This document shows, in pieces, positions 38,191-47,228 of a stretch of 54,437 nucleotides of DNA. This stretch comes from Streptomyces sp. NRRL F-6492. GTDB taxonomy: Bacteria > Actinomycetota > Actinomycetes > Streptomycetales > Streptomycetaceae. The notes beneath the pieces were generated by a model that saw nothing but the letters and a program-made list of their open reading frames with translations, ran no database searches and was not told the DNA's origin. Each line of letters begins with the position of its first letter. Positions within the stretch are counted from its first letter, which is position 1. The stretch spans positions 1-54,437 of the forward strand of contig NZ_LGEG01000235.1 in NCBI RefSeq assembly GCF_001280125.1. Reading direction: 5' to 3'. The translations under genes were made by a program, and so were the position numbers.

Positions 38191-39643
38191 TCCGAAGGGC
38201 TTTCTCACCACCGGCCGCGAGGTCGCCCGGACCCGTCCCGCGACCGAGCGCGTCCGCGACTGGAACGAGGTCTACGTCCCCGGCTCCCTGCTGCCGATCA
38301 TCAGCAAGCAGGCCGGCCGCTGCATGGACTGCGGCATCCCGTTCTGTCACAACGGCTGCCCCCTCGGGAACCTGATCCCCGAGTGGAACGACTACGCCTA
38401 CCGCGAGGACTGGTCGGCGGCGCAGGAGCGCCTGCACGCCACCAACAACTTCCCGGAGTTCACCGGCCGCCTCTGCCCCGCCCCGTGCGAGTCCGCGTGC
38501 GTGCTCGGCATCAACCAGCCGGCCGTCACCATCAAGAACGTCGAAGTCTCCATCATCGACAAGGCCTGGGACGGGGGCGACGTCAAGCCGCAGGTGCCCG
38601 AGCGCCTCTCCGGCAAGACCGCCGCCGTCATCGGCTCGGGCCCGGCGGGCCTCGCCGCTGCCCAGCAGCTGACCCGGGCCGGCCACACCGTGGTCGTGTA
38701 CGAGCGCGCCGACCGCATCGGCGGCCTGCTGCGCTACGGCATCCCCGAGTTCAAGATGGAGAAGCGGCACATCAACCGCCGCATCGAGCAGATGCGCGCG
38801 GAGGGTACCAAGTTCCGCACCGGCGTCGAGGTCGGCCGCGACATCACCGCCACCGACCTGCGCAAGCGGTTCGACGCGGTCGTCATCGCCGCCGGCGCCA
38901 CCACCGCCCGCGACCTGCCCGTCCCCGGCCGCGAGCTGAACGGCATCCACCAGGCGATGGAGTACCTGCCGCTCGCCAACAAGGTCGTCGAGGGCGACTT
39001 CGTGGCCCCGCCGATCACCGCCGAGGGCAAGCACGTCGTCGTCATCGGCGGCGGCGACACCGGCGCCGACTGCGTCGGCACCGCCCACCGCCAGGGCGCG
39101 GCCTCGGTCACGCAGCTGGAGATCATGCCCCGGCCCGGCGAGGAGCGGAACCCGGGCCAGCCCTGGCCGACCTTCCCCATGCTGTACAAGGTCACCTCGG
39201 CGCACGAGGAGGGTGGCGAGCGGGTCTACTCCGTCTCCACCACCCACTTCGAGGGCGACGAGGACGGCAACGTCCAGTCCCTCCACCTCGTCGAGGTCGA
39301 GTTCGTCGAGGGCAGGCTGACGCAGAAGCCGGGCACGGAGCGGAAGATCCCCGCCCAGCTGGTCACCCTCGCCATGGGCTTCACCGGCACGGACGTGGCG
39401 AACGGACTGGTCGCCCAGTTCGGCCTGGAGCTCGACGCGCGGGGCAACATCGCCCGTGACGCGGACTTCGCCACCAACGTCGACGGCGTCTTCGTCGCCG
39501 GTGACGCCGGCCGCGGCCAGTCGCTCATCGTCTGGGCCATCGCCGAGGGCCGCTCCGCCGCCCGCGGCGTGGACCGCCACCTGACCGGCGCCAGCTCCCT
39601 GCCGGCCCCGATCCGCCCGACGGACCGTTCGCTGACGGTCTGA
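38183..39643 (+). CDS. gltD: Glutamate synthase small subunit
   Basis: A 486-aa NADPH- and FAD-binding beta subunit that delivers electrons to GltB. N-terminal Cys motifs [17 protein letters not shown] near 49 and [13 protein letters not shown] near 97 hold two 4Fe-4S clusters. FAD-binding [15 protein letters not shown] near 151 and NADPH-binding [15 protein letters not shown] near 289 follow, then the [18 protein letters not shown] closing motif near 440. The ATG lies inside the gltB end, an 8-bp overlap consistent with coupled synthesis of the two subunits. Confidence 0.97.
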
Positions 39644-39811
39644 TCCCGCCGGATCACCCCCGAACGTCCCGTACAACGACGTGCGGAACTGAGCGCGGCG
39701 CCCCCCGACCTGTCCCCGACCGGACGAACCGGGTGGGCGCCGCGGCGCGTCCGGACGCTGCCGTACGCTCGGCAGGACGCCGGAAACGGCCGCGCACGAG
39801 GGGGGACGTCC

Positions 39812-40531
39812 ATGGCACTGAGCCTGCGGAAGGTCGAGGAGACCGCGCCCGCGCTCGTGAACCTCTACAAGTCGGCGGGGGAGTCGCTGCGGCGGCACGG
39901 GATCGACGGGCAGCCGGTCGCCGTCTACCTGGTCGTCGACCACTCCGGCTCGATGAAGCCGTACTACCGGAGCGGTGCCGTGCAGGCGCTCGCCGACCGG
40001 GTCCTCGGGCTCTCCGCGCACCTCGACGACGACGGGCGGGTGCCGGTGGTGTTCTTCTCCACCGACGTCGACGCGGAGACCGAGATCCGGCTCGACGACC
40101 ACGAGGGGCGGATCGACCGGATCGTCGCCGGGCTCGGGCACATGGGGAAGACGAGCTACCACCTGGCCATGGACGCCGTCATCGACCACTACCTGGACAG
40201 CGGCTCGACCGCGCCCGCGCTCGTCGTCTTCCAGACCGACGGCGGACCGATCAACAAGCTCGCCGCCGAACGGTACGTGTGCAAGGCGGCCCGGCTGCCG
40301 CTCTTCTGGCAGTTCATCGGCTTCGGCGACCCCGACAGCCGGCAGTTCGACTTCCTGCGCGGGCTGGACGAGCTGGACGTCCCGGCGAAGCGGCCCGTCG
40401 ACAACGCCGGGTTCTTCCACGCGGGACAGGACCCCGGCCGGGTCCCGGACGCCGAGCTGTACGACCGGCTCGTCTCCGAGTTCCCGGCGTGGCTCGCCGC
40501 CGCCCGGGCCCGGGGCATCGTCCGGACGTGA
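39812..40531 (+). CDS. VWA-domain (TerF-like) protein
   Basis: A 239-aa protein consisting of one von Willebrand A domain. The MIDAS motif is intact: Asp43, Ser45 and Ser47 in VVDHSGSM, with FQTDGGPINK near 139 giving the further acidic ligand. LPLFWQFIGFGDPDS near 160 resembles the VWA domains of tellurium-resistance-type TerF/TerY proteins. No signal peptide or membrane segment. The ATG has GAGGGGGGACG upstream. There is no Ter gene next to it, so the role is open; metal-dependent protein binding is the usual property. Confidence 0.82.
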   Translation: MALSLRKVEETAPALVNLYKSAGESLRRHGIDGQPVAVYLVVDHSGSMKPYYRSGAVQALADRVLGLSAHLDDDGRVPVVFFSTDVDAETEIRLDDHEGRIDRIVAGLGHMGKTSYHLAMDAVIDHYLDSGSTAPALVVFQTDGGPINKLAAERYVCKAARLPLFWQFIGFGDPDSRQFDFLRGLDELDVPAKRPVDNAGFFHAGQDPGRVPDAELYDRLVSEFPAWLAAARARGIVRT

Positions 40532-40566
40532 GGACCGGCGGCCGGACCCGCGCCCCGCGACGCGCC

Positions 40567-40673
40567 CGCCCGAAAACCGGTGCCGTCCGGAACCGGCACC
40601 CGCCCGAAAACCGGTGCCGTCCGGAACCGGCACCCGCCCGAAAGAGGCCCCCGCCCGAAAACCGGTGGCCGTC
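40567..40673. repeat. 34-bp tandem repeats with hairpin potential
   Basis: Units starting CGCCCGAAAACCGGTGCCGT begin at 40567 and 40601 (identical 34-bp units), with partial copies at 40635 and 40652. Each full unit holds GGTGCCG-TCCGGAAC-CGGCACC, a 7-bp stem with 8-nt loop. They fill the gap between the VWA and VOC genes and may serve as terminators. Confidence 0.8.
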
Positions 40674-40701
40674 GCCCGGCCCCGGCGAGGACCATGACGC
40701 C

Positions 40702-41085
40702 ATGAGCTCTCTCGTACGCCACGTGACCATCGACTGCGCCGACGCCTACTCCCTCGCCTCCTTCTGGGCCCAGGCCCTCGACACCAAGCTCTCCGACGAC
40801 GACCGGCCGGGGGACGAGGAGGCGCTCGTCGAGTCGCCCGGGATCGCGCTCCTCTTCGTCCAGGTGCCCGAGCCGAAGGCGGTGAAGAACCGGGTCCACC
40901 TCGACCTCCAGCCGCAGGACCGCACCCGCGACGAGGAGGTCGAGCGCCTCGTCGGCCTCGGCGCGACCCTCCTCGACGACCGCCGGAACCCGGACGGCAC
41001 CGGCTGGGCGACCCTGGCGGACCCCGAGGGGAACGAGTTCTGCGTCGAGCGCAGCCGCGCGGAGCGCGAGGCCACCGCCTCCTGA
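40702..41085 (+). CDS. VOC-family (glyoxalase/dioxygenase fold) protein
   Basis: A 127-aa single-module VOC protein. VRHVTIDCADAYSLASFWAQAL opens the first beta-alpha-beta unit with a His, KNRVHLDLQPQDRTRDEEVERL near 60 has the second His, and LADPEGNEFCVER near 106 is the typical closing motif with a Glu. The length equals the small actinobacterial VOC proteins of unknown substrate. Metal binding is plausible; the reaction cannot be inferred. The ATG start matches the domain start. Confidence 0.8.
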   Translation: MSSLVRHVTIDCADAYSLASFWAQALDTKLSDDDRPGDEEALVESPGIALLFVQVPEPKAVKNRVHLDLQPQDRTRDEEVERLVGLGATLLDDRRNPDGTGWATLADPEGNEFCVERSRAEREATAS

Positions 41086-41214
41086 CCCGGCGCGCGACCG
41101 GCCGGCCGCTGTGAGGTGGGCCACGTCGGAGGCTGCTGGGCTGGGCCGATCCGTCCGGGCATCGGCCGGGCGGGGCGGGAAGGTCCCGGGGCGCACTATT
41201 GTTCCGGTAGAGAC

Positions 41215-41363
41215 GACCGGAGCCGCAGTGCGCGCTCCGGTCGCGGAAGCACGAGACGGCCGGGACCCGAACGGGGTGTCCTGGCGACAGTAGACAGCCC
41301 GGAGCCCGTACCACGTGTTCCGGACAGAGCAGCCGGGGCCCGTACCGCGCAGGTACGGGCCCC
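41215..41363 (+). promoter_or_regulatory. Structured leader of the DEAD-box helicase gene
   Basis: A 336-bp gap precedes the helicase. Stem-loop A is GACCGGAGC (41215-41223) with GCTCCGGTC (41234-41242). Stem-loop B is GGGGCCCGTACC (41335-41346) with GGTACGGGCCCC (41352-41363) and a 5-nt loop, strong enough to be a terminator. The near-copy GGAGCCCGTACC at 41301-41312 could pair with the same right arm instead, giving two exclusive folds. A -10-like CACTAT sits at 41194-41199. This suggests attenuation of a leader RNA. Confidence 0.45.
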
Positions 41364-41421
41364 CGCTGCGCCGCGCACCCGGCCAGAAGGGCTCGGCGGC
41401 GCACCGGCCAGAAAGGCACGA

Positions 41422-43059
41422 ATGACCCGCTCCGAGCGCCCCCACAAGCGCGGTTCCCGCACCGCGCAGGCGAAGTCCACGTCCCAGCCGAAGGCCTCCC
41501 GCGGCGGCCGCCGTCCCGCCGCGCCCCCGCCGCCGAGCGAGTTCACGCCGCCGGTGTCGGTGACGCCCGCGCTGCCCGCGGTGGCCTCCTTCGCCGACCT
41601 CGACATGCCCGAGGGCCTGCTGCGGACCCTCGGTGAGCAGGGCGTCACGGAGCCGTTCCCGATCCAGGCCGCGACCCTGCCGAACTCGCTCGCCGGCCGT
41701 GACGTGCTCGGCCGCGGGCGCACCGGCTCCGGCAAGACCCTCGCCTTCGGCCTCGCCCTGCTCGCCCGCACCGCGGGCCGCCGCGCCGAGCCGGGCGCGC
41801 CGCTCGCGCTCGTCCTGGTGCCCACGCGCGAGCTCGCCCAGCAGGTGACCGACGCCCTCACCCCGTACGCGGGCGCCCTGCGGCTGCGGATCACCACCGT
41901 CGTCGGCGGCATGTCGATCAGCCGGCAGTCCTCCGCGCTGCGGCGCGGCGCCGAGGTGCTCATCGCCACGCCCGGCCGCCTCCACGACCTCATCGACCGG
42001 GGCGACTGCCGCCTCGACCAGGTCGCCGTCACCGTCCTCGACGAGGCCGACCAGATGGCCGACATGGGCTTCCTGCCGCAGGTCACCAAGCTCCTGAAGC
42101 AGGTCGAGCCGGGCGGCCAGCGCCTGCTGTTCTCGGCCACCCTCGACCGGAACATCGACCGCCTGGTCAAGATGTTCCTCGACGACCCGGTCGTCCACTC
42201 CGTCGACCCGTCGGCCGGCGCGGTCACCACCATGGAGCACCACGTCCTGTACGTGGCCGACGAGACCGACAAGAAGGCCGTCACGCTGCGGATCGCGGCC
42301 CGCGACGGCCGCACGATCCTCTTCCTCGACACCAAGCGGTCCGTGGACCGGCTGGTCAAGCGGCTCCTCGCCAACGGCGTACGGGCCTCCGGCCTGCACG
42401 GCGGGCGCTCGCAGCCGCAGCGCAACCGGACCCTGGACCAGTTCAAGAACGGCCAGGTCACCGCGCTCGTCGCGACGAACGTGGCGGCCCGCGGCATCCA
42501 CGTCGACGACCTCGACATGGTCGTGAACGTCGACCCGCCGATGGACCACAAGGACTACCTCCACCGCGGCGGCCGCACCGCCCGCGCCGGCGAGTCCGGC
42601 AGCGTCTTCACCCTGGTCCTGCCCGAGCAGAAGCGCGACATGGGCCGTCTGATGTCGAACGCGGGCATCAGCCCCCGCACGGCCCAGATCAAGTCCAGCG
42701 ACGAGGAGCTCGCCGAGCTCACCGGCGCCCGGGAGCCCTCCGGCGTCCCGATCGTCATCGAGACCCCCCAGCCGACCCCGCCCCGCAAGCCGGCCGGATC
42801 CGGCGGCACCGGCACCGGCGGCGGTCGCCGCCGTCGCCGTCCGGCCGCCTCCGGGAGCGCCGGCACCGGCGCCACCACCGGCTCGGCGCGCACCGCCGGC
42901 ACGGGCACGGCCGGCGGCCGGGGCTCCGGTACGGGCCGGGGCGCGGGCACCGGCCGCGCCGCCGCCTCCACCGCCGGGACCGCCCGCGGCGGGCGCCGCA
43001 CGGCGGGCACGGGCCGCCCCCGCGGTCCCCGGCAGCGGCCGGCGTCCGACAACACGTAA
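41422..43059 (+). CDS. DEAD-box ATP-dependent RNA helicase
   Basis: A 545-aa protein. A basic N-terminus of about 55 residues is followed by the two RecA domains: Q-motif FPIQAATLP near 77, RGRTGSGKT near 95 (motif I), PTRELAQQ near 133 (Ia), VLDEADQMADMGF near 209 (II), FSATLDR near 236 (III), VATNVAARGIHVDDLD near 352 (V) and HRGGRTARAG near 382 (VI). The last ~110 residues are a Gly/Arg/Thr/Ala-rich RNA-binding tail. The ATG has AGAAAGG upstream. It probably unwinds structured mRNA or rRNA; a cold-shock role is usual but not shown. Confidence 0.94.
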   Translation: MTRSERPHKRGSRTAQAKSTSQPKASRGGRRPAAPPPPSEFTPPVSVTPALPAVASFADLDMPEGLLRTLGEQGVTEPFPIQAATLPNSLAGRDVLGRGRTGSGKTLAFGLALLARTAGRRAEPGAPLALVLVPTRELAQQVTDALTPYAGALRLRITTVVGGMSISRQSSALRRGAEVLIATPGRLHDLIDRGDCRLDQVAVTVLDEADQMADMGFLPQVTKLLKQVEPGGQRLLFSATLDRNIDRLVKMFLDDPVVHSVDPSAGAVTTMEHHVLYVADETDKKAVTLRIAARDGRTILFLDTKRSVDRLVKRLLANGVRASGLHGGRSQPQRNRTLDQFKNGQVTALVATNVAARGIHVDDLDMVVNVDPPMDHKDYLHRGGRTARAGESGSVFTLVLPEQKRDMGRLMSNAGISPRTAQIKSSDEELAELTGAREPSGVPIVIETPQPTPPRKPAGSGGTGTGGGRRRRRPAASGSAGTGATTGSARTAGTGTAGGRGSGTGRGAGTGRAAASTAGTARGGRRTAGTGRPRGPRQRPASDNT

Positions 43060-43261
43060 CCCCTCGCGGGCGTACGGATCCGGGCGCGGGCGGTGTCGTG
43101 ACGACGACGCCGCCCGCGCCCGTTCGTCCCCGTCGTCCCCGTCGTCCCCGTCGGTCCCGTCTTCACAGGTCCCGTACGTACGCGAACGAGCGGTCAACAT
43201 CCGGGGAATTGAGGCCCGCCGGGGTTCCCGGGCGGTGTCTACGCGCATCATCATCCCCAGC

Positions 43262-43684
43262 ATGCGCATCCCCCCTCGATTCACCCTCGCCGGCGGTGTC
43301 GCCACCGCCCTCCTCTCCTCCCTCCTCCTCGGCGCCCCGGCCACCGCCGCGCCGGCCCCCGCGCCCACTGCCCTCTCCGCCCGCGCCGTCGTCGCGGCCG
43401 TCGGGGAGATCTGCTCCTCCGCCCTGCCCTCCCAGGCCCGCACCACCCTGGGCCTGATCGACGCGGGCGGCCCCTTCCCGTACAGCCAGGACGGGTCCGT
43501 CTTCCAGAACAGGGAGGGGATCCTGCCCTCCCGCGCGTCCGGGTACTACCACGAGTACACGGTGAAGACCCCGGGCTCCCCGAACCGCGGGGCCCGCCGG
43601 ATCGTCACCGGGAACGCGGCCCAGGAGGACTACTACACCGCCGACCACTACGCCTCGTTCGACCTGATCGACCACGGCTGCTGA
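43262..43684 (+). CDS. Secreted guanyl-preferring ribonuclease (RNase Sa/barnase family)
   Basis: A 140-aa precursor. A signal peptide (basic MRIPPR, hydrophobic core to about 22, Ala-rich cut near 30) precedes a ~95-residue ribonuclease domain very close to Streptomyces RNase Sa: LPSQARTTLGLIDAGGPFPY, FQNREGILP, and catalytic Glu98 in YYHEYTV, Arg113 in ARRIVTG and His129 in ADHYASF. Cys51 and Cys140 form the single disulfide. The ATG at 43262 was chosen over a GTG at 43235 because the signal peptide starts there. No barstar-like inhibitor is adjacent. Confidence 0.92.
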   Translation: MRIPPRFTLAGGVATALLSSLLLGAPATAAPAPAPTALSARAVVAAVGEICSSALPSQARTTLGLIDAGGPFPYSQDGSVFQNREGILPSRASGYYHEYTVKTPGSPNRGARRIVTGNAAQEDYYTADHYASFDLIDHGC

Positions 43685-43698
43685 GCGTCCGGCGGCCC

Positions 43699-45177
43699 TC
43701 AGGACCGGCGCGGGGTCGTCCACTCCAGGCGGGTCCTGACCCGGGGGTCCCGGACGTGTTCGAGGGCGGCGAGCGCCGTCTCGCGCGCCGCGCCGTCCGC
43801 CTCGCCGTCCGCGAGGACCGCCGCGAGCGCGTCGACGGCGCGCGGGTCCTGGCGGATCGCGAGCCCGCGCGCCGCCTCCGCCGCCGTCTCCGGGTCCGGG
43901 TCGCCGAGCCGCTCGGCGAGACCCTCCCGTACGAGCGGGGTGTCGTCGGGCAGTTCGGCGAGCGCGAGCGTGGCCCAGTCCCGCACCCGGGCGTCGCCGT
44001 CCCGGCTCAGCGCGAGCAGCACCCCGAGGGCCTCGACGTGCCCGGCCGGCACGATCCCGGCCAGGGCCCCGGCGACGGCCCGCCGCACCACCGCGTCGGG
44101 ATGCCCGGCGGCCGCGAGCAGTTCGGGCACGGCCGCCGGGTCCGCGCACTCCCCGAGCGCCGTCACCACCGACAGGGCGGGCTCGCGCGCCGGGCCCGCG
44201 GGGCCCGCCGGTTCCGCCGCGAGCCGCCTCAGGACCGGCAGGGCGCTCTGGGCGAAGCCCGGCAGGGCGCCCAGGACACGCGCGCCGAGCGCCCGCCGCA
44301 GCGGATCCCGGTAGGCGCACCAGCCGGCCGCCGCCACGAAGGTCTCCTCGTCGGCCCGGCCCGCGAGCTCGGCCACCGCCGTCGTCCAGTCGTCGAGCCC
44401 GGGGTCGCCGCAGCGCAGCGCCCGCGCCGCCAGCTCCTCGGCGGAGGTGCGCAGGCCCAGCGAGGCCTCCAGGAGGGTGGCGATCGCCGCGTGCCCGGTC
44501 TGGCGGTCGTCGCCCCGCCCGGGAGCGCCGTTCTCCCGCAGCAGCTCCACGACCACCGTGATCCCGCCGTCCTCCCGGACCCGGCGGACCACCGCCTCGT
44601 ACGTCTGCCCGCCCTCGTTCCCGGCGACGAGCCCGCGCCGCAGCTCGGCCGCGATGTCGGCGCCGATCCACCGCCGGGCCTCCCGCAGCGCCGCCTCCCT
44701 GCCCCCCGCCCCGTGGTCGAGGAGCGCCCGCACGCAGCCGGTGGAGCCGCGCCGGGCGGCGGCGAGGAGCGGGCCGAGTCCGTCGGGGCCGGGCCGGTCG
44801 GGGTCGGCGCCGTGCTCCAGGAGGAGCCGCGCGATGTCGGCGTACCCGAGCCGCAGGGCCCAGGCCAGGGCCGTGAAGCCGTACCCCTCCTCCTGGTCCG
44901 CCGCCGCGCCCGCCGCGAGCAGCGCCCGCACCGTCCCGGTGTGCCCGCAGCAGGCCGCCCCGCACAGCGGCAGGTCGCCGTCCTCCTCGCCGCTGCCCCG
45001 GCCGGGGTCCGCCCCGGCGGCGAGCAGCACCCGTACGATTCCGTCCTCGCCGCCGACGGACGCCAGGTACAGGGCGGTCTCCCCGTCCTCCCGCTCCCCG
45101 GGGTCGGCCCCGTCCCTCAGGGCCCGTACGGCCCCGTCCTCGTCCCCGGCCCGGATCGCGTCGAACAGCGTGCTCAT
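43699..45177 (-). CDS. Ankyrin-repeat plus HEAT-repeat protein
   Basis: A 492-aa protein. Residues 1-170 hold about five ankyrin repeats (GETALYLASVGGEDGIVRVLLAAGADP, then GFTALAWALRLGYADIARLLLEHGADP). Residues 170-260 are a helical linker. Residues 260-490 hold HEAT/PBS-lyase-like repeats (AVVRRAVAGALAGI, RDWATLALAEL, DPETAAEAARGLA). No enzyme motif, signal peptide or membrane helix is seen; it should be a cytosolic protein-binding scaffold. The ATG is the only one that keeps the ankyrin start. It converges on the RNase gene, 14 bp away. Confidence 0.85.
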   Translation of the reverse strand: MSTLFDAIRAGDEDGAVRALRDGADPGEREDGETALYLASVGGEDGIVRVLLAAGADPGRGSGEEDGDLPLCGAACCGHTGTVRALLAAGAAADQEEGYGFTALAWALRLGYADIARLLLEHGADPDRPGPDGLGPLLAAARRGSTGCVRALLDHGAGGREAALREARRWIGADIAAELRRGLVAGNEGGQTYEAVVRRVREDGGITVVVELLRENGAPGRGDDRQTGHAAIATLLEASLGLRTSAEELAARALRCGDPGLDDWTTAVAELAGRADEETFVAAAGWCAYRDPLRRALGARVLGALPGFAQSALPVLRRLAAEPAGPAGPAREPALSVVTALGECADPAAVPELLAAAGHPDAVVRRAVAGALAGIVPAGHVEALGVLLALSRDGDARVRDWATLALAELPDDTPLVREGLAERLGDPDPETAAEAARGLAIRQDPRAVDALAAVLADGEADGAARETALAALEHVRDPRVRTRLEWTTPRRS

Positions 45178-45272
45178 GCACCGACCCTGACCCGCCGTCG
45201 GCACATGGCGCAAATCGATTGCCGCAGGGCGTGCGGGACGGGGACCGGAGCCCCGCGGCGCGGGGCGCGGTT

Positions 45273-46157
45273 TCAGGCCGCGCACTCCAGGACCGTGGCG
45301 CACACCCCGCACCGGACCCGCAGCGTCCGCCCGGCCGGGATCCGCAGGCGCTGGCGGCAGACCGGGCAGGCGAAGGAGACGCGGGTGGCGGGCGCCCCGC
45401 CGTCGAAGGCGTACGGGGCGCCCTCGCCGGCCCGGCCCCGGCGCCGCTCCCAGGCGTACCGGCCGCGCTCGACCCGGCCCGCCCCGGCGAGCGGCGGCGC
45501 CGTCCGCTCCCGGGCGGCCTCCGCCCGGCCCCGCACCCACGCGTCGTACGCCACCTGGCTGGTGAACCACGGCGACGGGTCCTCGCCGAACGCCTCGGCC
45601 CGCTTGGCGAGGACGTAGCCGAACTCCTCCGGGGTCAGGTAGCCGAGCTTCTGGTGCTCGACGCCGTCCTCGCGGTACGCGTCGAGCAGCAGCCAGCCGG
45701 CGCCCAGGTAGGAGGTGACCACGTCGGTGAGGATCTCGTTCTCGGCGGTGCGCGGGAAGCGCAGGTCGAGGCGGTGCAGCAGCACGTGGGCGATCTCGTG
45801 GGCGAGGACCGCGCCGATGTCCCTGCGGCGGGTCCGGAAGCGCTCGTGCACCTCCACGAAGTACTCGGGTCCGGGCGCCAGTTCGACGGTGCCGGCGTGT
45901 TCCATCCGCCGGAAGGTCACCACCATCCGGGCCTCGGGAAGGCCCAGGTGCCGGACGAGGGCGCGGGCCACCCGCTGGGTGCCCAGGTGCAGGTCCTCGT
46001 CGTCGTCGAGGGCCACGTCGGCGGCGGTGACGCTCGTCGGCCAGCGGCGCACGCCGTCGGCGGAGAGGCGGCGGTGGAGCGCGGTGAGCGAGGCCCCGAC
46101 CGCGGCCCGGTGCGGAAAGCCGTGGACGACACGATCGGCCTCTGGACGGTGCGGCAT
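45273..46157 (-). CDS. Putative zinc metallopeptidase fused to a zinc ribbon
   Basis: A 294-aa protein. VLAHEIAHVLLHRL contains HEIAH (His120, Glu121, His124), the zinc-site motif of HExxH peptidases; AENEILTD (about 138-145) supplies a possible third ligand. The C-terminus carries a two-CxxC ribbon (CPVCRQRLRIP...RCGVCATVLEC). No signal peptide, so the domain is probably cytosolic. The middle (about 180-240) is charged and Arg-rich. I do not recognise a named family; IrrE/ImmA-like or DUF955-like peptidases share the HExxH helix. It is divergent from the trypsin gene. Confidence 0.65.
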   Translation of the reverse strand: MPHRPEADRVVHGFPHRAAVGASLTALHRRLSADGVRRWPTSVTAADVALDDDEDLHLGTQRVARALVRHLGLPEARMVVTFRRMEHAGTVELAPGPEYFVEVHERFRTRRRDIGAVLAHEIAHVLLHRLDLRFPRTAENEILTDVVTSYLGAGWLLLDAYREDGVEHQKLGYLTPEEFGYVLAKRAEAFGEDPSPWFTSQVAYDAWVRGRAEAARERTAPPLAGAGRVERGRYAWERRRGRAGEGAPYAFDGGAPATRVSFACPVCRQRLRIPAGRTLRVRCGVCATVLECAA

Positions 46158-46220
46158 GCCGGATCACCCCTTCCGTCCACTGTACGGTCCCTCACATCGC
46201 AGCTGGCCGAAAAGGCTTCC

Positions 46221-46250
46221 TTGTGACGGCGGTTGAGCGCTGTTCATAAT
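46221..46250 (+). promoter_or_regulatory. Putative promoter of the trypsin gene
   Basis: TTGTGA (46221-46226) and CATAAT (46245-46250) are spaced 18 bp, a fair match to a vegetative sigma promoter. Transcription would start near 46257, leaving a leader of about 60 nt before the GTG at 46321. Confidence 0.5.
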
Positions 46251-46266
46251 GCGGACCACACCTTGA

Positions 46267-47106
<840 letters not shown>

Positions 47107-47125
47107 CGGCACCCCGTGAACGGGC

Positions 47126-47194
47126 GCTCCGGGGCGGCCTCGGCCCCGGAGCACCCCTCCGCACACCGGGCCGGTGTGGGCCGGCCCGGTGTGC
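47126..47194. terminator. Two adjacent terminator hairpins between sprT and the GH35 gene
   Basis: Hairpin 1: GCTCCGGGGC (47126-47135) with GCCCCGGAGC (47143-47152). Hairpin 2: GCACACCGGGCC (47161-47172) with GGCCCGGTGTGC (47183-47194). Both are perfect and lie between convergent genes, so one may serve each direction. Confidence 0.85.
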
Positions 47195-47228
47195 ACGGCC
47201 CGTCCGGCCCCACTCGTTCGGGGCCGCT

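Noticed and set aside
43121..43160. GTCCCC-GTC repeats after the helicase gene
   Set aside because: A short low-complexity run in an intergenic gap; no gene, no stable hairpin and no second copy seen.
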